11,835 bases of DNA from Candidatus Coatesiibacteriota bacterium (GTDB lineage Bacteria > B130-G9), in contig JAFGIT010000002.1 in the NCBI GenBank assembly GCA_016929465.1, positions 1-11,835 on the forward strand, given 5' to 3'. Position 1 is the stretch's first letter, and every line of letters starts with the position of its first letter. Under the pieces are notes generated by a model. The model did no database searches and was not told the origin of the DNA. It saw only the letters and a list, made by a program, of their open reading frames with translations. Both the position numbers and the translations under genes were made by a program. This document shows positions 9,301 through 11,835 of the stretch, one piece after another.

Positions 9301-11672
9301 GCCTCGACCCCGCGACGGAATACCATTACAGGATGTCCTTCATGGACCTCATGGACAACGGCCCGACGTCCTCCGCTGATCTGACATTCAGGACCCTGGC
9401 GGAGCCAGACACTTCGGGTCTCTACTGCGTCTCGGGGCCGGATCTCGACTACGTCACAGATAGATTGGCGAAGATAGTCTGGGAGACGAATCACGTCTCT
9501 GATACGAGGGTTGCATACTGGGAGACCGGTCAGGGGCCTGCCGATGGCAAGGTCTGGAAGAACACCCAGTTCAGAAGAACTCACCAGGCATTCCTCGGAA
9601 ACCTAGCTCCTGGCACGGAATACACCTATGCTATCTCCTCGACCGACCCATCGGGGAACTCTCTCTCGTCCCCCAAGATGGGATCATTCACCACCCTCGT
9701 GACCCCCGACTCTAGCGCACCGGGGATATCGGGTATCGGTATATCATACAACGCTGCGGGGAAGGTGAGAATCGACTGGCAAACCACTGAACCTGCAGAT
9801 AGCAGGATAGAATTCTGGCAGGAAGGTCTTAAGCAAACCGGAAAGGGAAGCTGGGCGGGGTCTGAAAACAAGAAGGAGCACTCCGGATGGATTGGAGACC
9901 TGGAGTTGGGCACGGACTACCAATTCAGCGTCGGTTCGAGTGATCCGAGCGGCAATGGCTCGTGGTCAGCGCAGGGATCGTTCTCCGCAAATGCGGACGA
10001 CGATGTAATCAATCCGTCCTTCACCTCGGGGCCAGACATTGACAGTCGTCGTGGTCCCGTCCAAGTTGCGGTCTCTTGGACAACCAGCGAGATAGCCGAT
10101 ACGCATCTGGTCTATTGGCTGGACGGGGAGGAAGACGGGGAGAGATTCACATACGAGAGCTATGAGCATTCGATTGCCCACCGCGTCGAGCTCAGCAATC
10201 TCGAGCCTGGGGCCTACGACTTCGAGGCAAGCTCCAAGGACCCAGCCGGGAATTCCACAGAGACGAGAGGCGGCACCTTCACTGTATCCGGGTCCGCCGA
10301 TGCACCTCGACTCACTAACGGCTATGTTGATCCCGCTTTCGGCACTCCCATGACTGAATTCACCTATCGAGTTACCTACTCACACGCAGCCGGCGGGGCG
10401 CCCCAGCAAGCGAAGGTAATAATCGACGGATCGAACACAAACGATATGCTGCTGGTCGATGGCGATGCCAATAATGGCAGCTATGTATTCGCGACAAACT
10501 TATCGGCAGGCTCGCATACGTTCTCATTCGAATTCAGGAGCTCATCGGGCGGCTCAGTTAAATACCCGGATAGCGGCTCCTATGACGGCCCCGTGGTGAC
10601 TGCCACTCGAAGCATTACTCTGAGTATCAGGACCGACGAAAGTGAATACAAGCCTGGTGACACTCAGAGGGTGTTGGTTGATGCTACTAACTGGGGAGAA
10701 GCGACCGACGTTGACCTATATGCATGTGTGCTTCGGCCAGAGGGTGACCTTCTCTTCTGGCCCGCGATGACGGGGTATCCCGCGCCATGTCAGCTTCGAC
10801 CCTTCCCCGGAGAAAGCACATTCAAGGACTTTCTACTCCATGAATTCGCTCTCCCGCTAGATTGGTCCCGGGGAGATTACAGGTGGTTCATCGCGCTGAC
10901 CAAACCAGGCACTTACGAAACCGAATGCAAATTGGCGACGGCCAGGTTCTCTGTAGCGCAGCCCGATCTGGACCTGAGTTTGACAGTGAACGCCCCCGCT
11001 TTTGTCCCCGGCGATGAGATGGTCGTGAGTCTCTCGCTCGAGAATCCGGGCGACTATGTCGATATCGACCTATTCATGTATGCCACCCTTCCCGATGGGA
11101 CAGACCTCTACATGCCTGCCCTTACTACTGATGCTGCCCCGATGGTCTCGATAGGGATTCCGGACGGTTTTTCATATTATGGATACGAGGCTCTAAGGTT
11201 GAATCTGATGGAAGGGCTCCCGAACGGTACATACCGATGGTCAGCCTATATCTGCAAGCGGGGTACGTCCGACCGGATAAGCCAGACCGCTTCGGCAAGC
11301 TTCGAGATATTCAATGTCGATCTGGCATTGCACACAAACGGAGCGGAATTTGGGCCAGGCGATGACCTGGAGGTCACCGCGGATGTGCGCAACTATGGTG
11401 AGGACATCGACATAGACCTTTACTCCTGGATGGTAACGCCCGATGGGGTGTTTTTCTGCCTCCCATACCTCAATTTTGCAGTGAATCCGGCAATCGAATT
11501 CAAGCCGCTGTCCCGTGGGGCATCCTATGAATCGATTTCGATCTTCAGCGCGACGCTGCCGCCCGGTTTGACGGAGGGGGAATACACGGTCCAGGCCGCG
11601 CTCATTATACCAGGCAACGAATCTTACTCTGGCAAGATGGCCGAGGCGAGATTCTCATATTCGAACCAGTAA
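228..11672 (+). CDS. Giant multi-domain secreted/surface protein: PQQ-type beta-propellers, PPC, Ig-like and fibronectin-like repeats
   Basis: One uninterrupted frame of about 3,814 residues ending in TAA. The ATG at 228 is preferred over the in-frame ATG at 204 because GGGAGGG sits eight bases before it and translation then begins with a typical signal n-region (Arg/Lys-containing) followed by about 20 hydrophobic residues (11-30). Domains by residue: propeller 1 (64-419), Ig-like A1 (423-521), PPC (526-644), propeller 2 (645-981), A2 (983-1082), fourteen Ig-like B repeats (1084-2458), A3-A4 (2459-2659), Big_5-like (2660-2768), six fibronectin-like C repeats (2769-3358), A5 (3359-3457), three D repeats (3459-3814). 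The composition is rich in Asp, Glu, Ser, Thr, Gly and aromatic residues, as in exported repeat proteins. No enzyme motif, LPXTG or obvious C-terminal anchor is visible. An adhesive, ligand-binding or cell-envelope scaffold role is inferred from architecture only; the exact family is not recognised. Confidence 0.93.
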   Translation: MSIFSREKWRALSIFILIVTLGSLLTAMLFSENTQEENAAAPTSETEEFSDTQIAYRPLSGTPYWQQYGSDVGHRARSGLRGPQNARLRWSFYIGDTPAESIAISADDKVALSASPDYAEGYLYWLDLDDAYVNWSYRFNGVVTFPSLADDSEVAYSVADGYLHAINSSNSRDWLYYMGTGGNFTGPTVGDDGTIYAGFEDKLFAIDSSGGLNWSYQLPYYSFHLMDTPVVTSDGLVYFSTNQNAIYALTPSGGYRWSYNTGGGRIDNAIVLSNDEGSLYFGCSDYTLRALNSDGTLDWTYGVLYSGNVIGSVAVDSDGAIIFGASDGGYDNKLFVMRSDGTLRWSMYLSDPIYSSPAIDVDGSIYFDYNYGELCAVNSFGIFKWSYQTGDNIAARPSIGPYETVVFGSSDNAVYCIDSLPRLSDGRVTPSVGDTSGTYKFTVHYYSPAGRAPDRIRLQTDVSIYTMTLESGTAYDGIYYRNLTGLSEGVGDYRFYARDLSTASYVVLPPSGYFSGPTVDNTGDSHEEDDTCSQAQANKRDISTDGTPQYHTLTPGDVDWVQFTAKKYITYHVRTKLASPDCQTNLYIYDGDCSTELAFDGGSGLGGGSAIGWMCQDNGTYFIVVEHGGGGTGAGEYYLSVEESHWPTFKCDLTRQSVSSALGCPGDSLDWWTAGFAEDRTPVVDMAGRVYCETSAGWLYCLNSAGVAQWSYDANLADFTNVSLGRSGNVYFRSQSNKIVSLTSSGGLRWTYGVDNDDGGIVSLSEDEDVYFGVGWALFALQSNGSLAWTFSSKSEIAAPPAIGLNGSIYFGNTNGFLVALESDGSFIWYKDLVDSISTTPLVTRNGDVVALTSAGTLYSFNPEGGLNWSYQCDGGAVTASPVLSIDDSILVRKGSNKLFSIASDGSLDWTLYTLMDTPGTPAVDRDGYIYVGREGIKCLNPNGTTRWTHVVSGYNSDSSPAIGPDGSIYVEVGDRLYKFREVDVNLSGGTVAPTSGSGKTNFQFDVHYEGTSEPGLIYVYIDGNPHDMDLESGNANDGLYRYETDSLSEGSHKFFFYAESTTGRWDLDPASGTYDGPDVDDTDPVSQAYSPAYRSTGNIPVDFDASDNATGIDTVFIYYAYEGGGWVEFDTSTNSSGTVWCSPVHGDGEYAFCTRAVDGAGNTEEYPSDPDSTTIYDTAPPTSSCDSPPFEDTSPFGVDFSASDAASGIAEVSLWYRKDGGTWTLFHAITGKATGAFDFTTSGEGEYEFYTRAEDLAGNGEDPPPSPDDSTIYDITNPSSECTAPQFASSSPFGVDFTASDALSGIRGVGLWFNKEGSGWTYFGSIADETQGTFEFTPSGDGQYEFYTRAQDQADNLEDPPGSADSSTDFDTISPSSECSSAALESGSPFPVDFTASDAYSGIAEVSLWFNKDGGGWTNYDTIPDKTEGTFQFTPSGDGEYEFYTRAMDKAGNVEDPPGAPDSTTTYDSSKPTSSCDSPQYENTPPIKVNYQTNGGAGSSILKVELYSRFDGGSYTLYDDSTDATGSFDFDPASGNGAYAFYTIAYDEAGNSEDPPGTPDSETVFDDVLPSSTCDSPEYVTEGTIAVSYTSSDTLSGIAQIALYWMTEDTGWTEFEVVADRDNGTVCFDPPADDKYFFTSVATDRAGNQEGFDSTKHCQTVYDTEKPFSDCDAPEYASGETIEVAYSAEDAECGLKELQLWYRHNSGDWTFSGLATDATSGIFEFRPDDYNSSDLMDGSGDGLYDFYTLAYDYAGWGEDPPSTPKASTMYDTIKPTSECYSPDYSMYASIDVGYTASDETSGIALVELYYSKSGSGAAPVLWGGSTTGTVGVFNFVAPAPGRWELFTIAYDLADNKEDAPGAPDTETLLDDTGPTSKADCDPYSNVSPISVSFQAQDDSSGIERVELYRKDGPGWVYVDEVYGETSGSFDVAIGMDGLYEFATIAHDSAGNAEGFPGQPDCGCTFDTESPTSDCTSPQYSKTATFGVEFEAEDTLSGVAQVSLYLRDGGNWLFLETKNSTSGTFEVTASTEGLYEFATVAEDNAGNTEEFPPTPDCSCLYDATLPTSECDSPLFTTDPKIDVAFAAGDAGSGIARVELYRKGPSAWVLLDGIDDATEGTFEFTFGGETKVEFATLAFDAAGNEEEFPTVPDCSCTYDISSPSSICFAPEYSSEATFAVRYAAIDGGGSGVAGVSLYYASDMDSSWQLYGFSTEGTIGTFVFEMPFKNEDEVQYYFYTRALDRTGNTENPPNAPDNTTIWDVAPPVTTCSSPEYSNSSPVPVEFTIDEGLAGLRWARLAYKYGSQDWAFASAVTKATVGVFPFRAEDGDGPYEFCIAAMDNCDNLSYPNAPRCSTLFDTVKPTSSCTSIAFTTVSTIDLDYDASDDRSGISSVVFLVKYANGSWRDTGLSSGTPSGQVTFIPADGDGVYNFISRATDKAGNQEAIPGEPDCVVVVDRSTPQLTIGRVNPQSGTPDDDFTFLVNFEDADGAAPSESNVYIDGTAYAMSLSSGAPADGTYSYVTKLVGGTHSFYFHFTDAYGLDSRLPASDSFTGPDVNSAPEMSDGKVLPALGDTESVFDFSAAYHDEDGDEPALIQVVIDGTSHDMTAATPGTKVPYHKDYTYSKKLAEGEHEFFFRCQDTNGASARLPVAGQFDGPTVMTYDDDAPYCRDMVPAPGATDVPPDTTISLKLVDDTSNVDTSSIVVTVAGVRVAPTINSTPDGYRLTIEPAKPFPEKMVVPVTVIACDTSIRRNCMEKYTYRFTVRDTTAPIIIRGSMSVTPGQDVAAIEWLTNEAADSRFEYSEAGGLVLSTTSSIMQCFHSMVVRDLSPATTYYFRVGSTDEAGNGPTYSNLGSFTTDPEADDSAPMIVIGPAASVFETSVTLIWATDEPSTGAAEISMVPARSGDKATRSVKTDTEYTRAHALFLEGLSSNTTYQARVTSADMSGNVVRSNWFEFTTHENPDTRPPEILEGPRVVYISDSEAIVGCVVDELSYSWVEFGMSDDYGRVAKDGRAARVHTVFLTSLDPATEYHYRMSFMDLMDNGPTSSADLTFRTLAEPDTSGLYCVSGPDLDYVTDRLAKIVWETNHVSDTRVAYWETGQGPADGKVWKNTQFRRTHQAFLGNLAPGTEYTYAISSTDPSGNSLSSPKMGSFTTLVTPDSSAPGISGIGISYNAAGKVRIDWQTTEPADSRIEFWQEGLKQTGKGSWAGSENKKEHSGWIGDLELGTDYQFSVGSSDPSGNGSWSAQGSFSANADDDVINPSFTSGPDIDSRRGPVQVAVSWTTSEIADTHLVYWLDGEEDGERFTYESYEHSIAHRVELSNLEPGAYDFEASSKDPAGNSTETRGGTFTVSGSADAPRLTNGYVDPAFGTPMTEFTYRVTYSHAAGGAPQQAKVIIDGSNTNDMLLVDGDANNGSYVFATNLSAGSHTFSFEFRSSSGGSVKYPDSGSYDGPVVTATRSITLSIRTDESEYKPGDTQRVLVDATNWGEATDVDLYACVLRPEGDLLFWPAMTGYPAPCQLRPFPGESTFKDFLLHEFALPLDWSRGDYRWFIALTKPGTYETECKLATARFSVAQPDLDLSLTVNAPAFVPGDEMVVSLSLENPGDYVDIDLFMYATLPDGTDLYMPALTTDAAPMVSIGIPDGFSYYGYEALRLNLMEGLPNGTYRWSAYICKRGTSDRISQTASASFEIFNVDLALHTNGAEFGPGDDLEVTADVRNYGEDIDIDLYSWMVTPDGVFFCLPYLNFAVNPAIEFKPLSRGASYESISIFSATLPPGLTEGEYTVQAALIIPGNESYSGKMAEARFSYSNQ
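417..1484 (+). repeat. Beta-propeller 1, eight PQQ/BamB-like blade repeats
   Basis: Eight repeats of about 40-45 residues can be laid out, each marked by a Trp-centred strand: WSFY, WSYR, WLYY, WSYQ, WSYN, WTYG, WSMY, WSYQ. Between them recur 'DG.IYFG' and 'L.AINSDG' type segments. This is the pattern of PQQ-like (quinoprotein-type, BamB-like) beta-propellers, where eight blades is a known number. The domain opens with a Trp-Gln-Gln-Tyr-Gly-Ser-Asp stretch resembling the 'W..F..D..hTG.S' lead-in of such proteins. Bound cofactor cannot be inferred; many members are non-enzymatic binding scaffolds. Confidence 0.85.
1494..1790 (+). repeat. Ig-like module A1
   Basis: About 99 residues. It opens with a 'DGRV.PS.G' turn, continues through a strand ending 'FTVHYY', has a central 'M.LESG...DG.Y' segment, and closes with 'PPSGYFSGPTV'. 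The same layout recurs at 3174, 7602, 7899 and 10302, so it is a defined module of this protein. The predicted all-beta pattern suggests an Ig-like sandwich. I do not recognise a named family. Confidence 0.7.
1803..2159 (+). other. PPC domain (bacterial pre-peptidase C-terminal type)
   Basis: The segment begins with an acidic 'EEDDTC..A' stretch, followed by 'HTLTPGDVDWVQFTA', then 'TNLYIYDGDC', then 'DNGTYFIVVEH' and a closing 'GEYYLSVEES'. This order, particularly the D-x-D-W-V-x-F strand and the terminal G-x-Y-x-L-x-V strand, is characteristic of PPC beta-sandwich domains of secreted proteins. These are often linked to carbohydrate or surface binding. It sits exactly between module A1 and the second propeller. 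Confidence 0.75.
2160..3170 (+). repeat. Beta-propeller 2, eight PQQ/BamB-like blade repeats
   Basis: The domain begins with a 'HWPTFKCDLTRQSVSS' lead-in like that of quinoprotein-type propellers. It then shows eight Trp-marked repeats (WWTA, WSYD, WTYG, WTFS, WYKD, WSYQ, WTLY, WTHV) at about 40-residue spacing with 'DG.IYFG' strands between. The repeat count matches propeller 1, but the sequences have diverged considerably, so this is an old duplication rather than a recent copy. Confidence 0.83.
3174..3473 (+). repeat. Ig-like module A2
   Basis: Second copy of module A: 'GGTVAPTSGSG' opening, 'FQFDVHYEG' strand, 'IDGNPHDMDLESG' centre, 'SEGSHKFFFYAES' strand and 'SGTYDGPDV' close. It follows propeller 2 just as A1 follows propeller 1, which supports duplication of a propeller-plus-A unit with the PPC domain between the two copies. 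Confidence 0.72.
3477..7601 (+). repeat. Tandem array of fourteen Ig-like B repeats (about 97 residues each)
   Basis: Repeat starts are at 3477, 3768, 4059, 4350, 4641, 4935, 5226, 5550, 5847, 6135, 6420, 6708, 7017 and 7308. The first four have an exact 291-base period. Shared marks are 'PTSSCDSP' at the start, 'V.F.ASD..SGI..V.L' in the first third, a central Trp, 'G.YEFYTRA.D.AGN.E' in the last third and 'PD..T.YD' at the end. Bacterial Ig-like repeats with this SGI...AGN layout occur in surface proteins, and the D-x-A-G-N turn may bind Ca2+. Thirteen of fourteen copies carry the N-terminal Cys; the first lacks it. Six also have a Cys near the end (see findings). B7 and B12 are lengthened to 108 and 103 residues. 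Confidence 0.88.
7602..8204 (+). repeat. Two adjacent Ig-like modules, A3 and A4
   Basis: A3 (7602-7898) and A4 (7899-8204) lie back to back after the B array. Both carry the 'GRV.P'/'GKV.P' opening, an acidic 'D.DG/DEDGD' turn, an 'IDGT...M' centre, a 'G.H.F.F...D..G' strand and a 'F.GP.V' ending. They match A1 and A2 in length and layout. The acidic turns look able to bind a cation, but this is not proven by sequence. Confidence 0.72.
8205..8531 (+). other. Big_5 (SbsA-type) Ig-like domain
   Basis: The segment opens with 'MVPAPGATDVPPDTTISL', a typical Big_5/SbsA Ig-like start (P.pG...v..dt.I.l). It then has an 'SSIVVTVAG' strand, a 'DGYRLTIEPAKPFPE' stretch and closes with 'YTYRFTVRDTTAP'. 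Such domains are structural spacers in exported bacterial proteins. It is the single copy in this protein and marks the change from B/A-type to fibronectin-like repeats. Confidence 0.65.
8532..10301 (+). repeat. Six tandem fibronectin III / purple-acid-phosphatase-N-like C repeats
   Basis: Starts are at 8532, 8823, 9126, 9417, 9717 and 10011, each copy 97-101 residues. The shared pattern is 'AP.I..GP', then 'V.W.T.E.ADS...Y', a central 'H...L..L.PGTEY.Y', 'S.DPSGN' and a closing 'F.T' strand followed by an Asp-rich linker. This is the layout of fibronectin type III and purple acid phosphatase N-terminal-like domains found in secreted bacterial proteins. No phosphatase catalytic domain follows, so the repeats are likely spacers or binding surfaces. 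Confidence 0.8.
10302..10598 (+). repeat. Ig-like module A5
   Basis: Fifth copy of module A, between the C and D arrays: 'NGYVDPAFGTP' opening, 'FTYRVTYSH' strand, 'VIIDGSNTNDM' centre, 'SAGSHTFSFEF' strand and 'DSGSYDGPVV' close. Its length equals that of the other copies. Its position continues the rule that A modules stand where one repeat class gives way to another. Confidence 0.72.
10602..11669 (+). repeat. Three C-terminal D repeats (about 117-121 residues)
   Basis: D1 (10602-10964), D2 (10965-11315) and D3 (11316-11669) share a 'F.PGD...V' turn, an 'N.G...D.DLY' strand, 'PDG..F..P' and, near the end, 'G.YRW.A' followed by a final 'A.F' strand. The pattern suggests beta-sandwich domains. 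I do not recognise a named family. The protein ends within the last strand of D3, leaving no tail for a classical C-terminal sorting signal, so this triplet may itself be the attachment or partner-binding end. Confidence 0.7.
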
Positions 11673-11682
11673 GTAGTCATTT

Positions 11683-11688
11683 AGGGGA
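11683..11688 (+). promoter_or_regulatory. Ribosome binding site of the zinc-ribbon gene
   Basis: AGGGGA lies seven bases before the GTG at 11696, inside the 23-base gap after the TAA of the giant gene. It supports GTG as the start and translation from a shared transcript. No hairpin-plus-T-run terminator is visible in the gap. Confidence 0.65.
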
Positions 11689-11695
11689 TCATCAA

Positions 11696-11835
11696 GTGCA
11701 TTGCAGCCAGTGCGGCACTTCTGTTCCTGACGGCAGCAAGTTCTGCTGTGGTTGTGGGGCGAAGCTCTCTGCGGTGTGCCCGTCATGTCAAGCGGAATGC
11801 CCTCCGGGCAGTCGTTTCTGCGGCAATTGCGGGGC
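11696..11835 (+). CDS. Double zinc-ribbon protein, N-terminal part (cut by the window edge)
   Basis: The GTG start follows AGGGGA at seven bases. The 46 visible codons contain two treble-clef-like zinc ribbons with Cys pairs at 3/6 and 17/20, then 28/31 and 42/45, giving two C-x2-C...C-x2-C sites; Cys18 and Cys35 are extra. Each ribbon follows the 'C..CG...P.G..FC..CG' pattern of DZR / zinc-ribbon_2 domains. In bacteria such N-termini front diverse cytoplasmic proteins, including class III adenylate cyclases with ATPase and TPR parts, kinases, FHA proteins and membrane proteins. The remainder is outside the window, so the function cannot be named. It lies 23 bases downstream of the giant gene on the same strand and is probably in the same operon. 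Confidence 0.85.
   Translation, partial: MHCSQCGTSVPDGSKFCCGCGAKLSAVCPSCQAECPPGSRFCGNCG

Noticed and set aside
8532-10301. Purple acid phosphatase
   Set aside because: Only the N-terminal fibronectin-like fold pattern is present in six copies. No metallophosphatase motifs (such as GD..., GNHE) are found.

Overview
The window is almost entirely one giant secreted or surface protein gene on the + strand. It runs from 228 to 11672 and encodes about 3,814 residues, roughly 400 kDa by average residue mass. It is followed after 23 bp by the first 46 codons of a zinc-ribbon protein cut by the right edge. I see no RNA genes, mobile elements, CRISPR arrays or origins.

Organism: base composition is moderately GC-rich, Shine-Dalgarno sequences are clear, and the second gene has a GTG start. 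The giant gene combines beta-propeller, PPC, Ig-like and fibronectin-like modules behind an N-terminal signal or anchor. Such architectures are common in environmental bacteria, including uncultured candidate phyla. A bacterium is favoured, but I cannot assign a phylum and an archaeon is not excluded.

Layout: 1-227 is a leader with a possible promoter and a strong ribosome site. Within the giant protein the order is: N-terminal hydrophobic segment; an eight-repeat PQQ-type beta-propeller (417-1484); Ig-like module A1 (1494-1790); a PPC domain (1803-2159); a second eight-repeat propeller (2160-3170); A2 (3174-3473); fourteen tandem Ig-like repeats B1-B14 (3477-7601); A3 and A4 (7602-8204); a Big_5-like domain (8205-8531); six fibronectin/purple-acid-phosphatase-N-like repeats C1-C6 (8532-10301); A5 (10302-10598); and three C-terminal repeats D1-D3 (10602-11669). 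No catalytic domain or recognisable C-terminal sorting signal is visible. The A module recurs at the block boundaries like punctuation.

How the genes work together: the close same-strand spacing suggests the zinc-ribbon gene is co-transcribed with the giant gene. The rest of that partner is outside the window, so a joint function cannot be stated. The giant protein most likely serves as an extracellular binding, adhesion or structural scaffold; this is inferred from its domains only.
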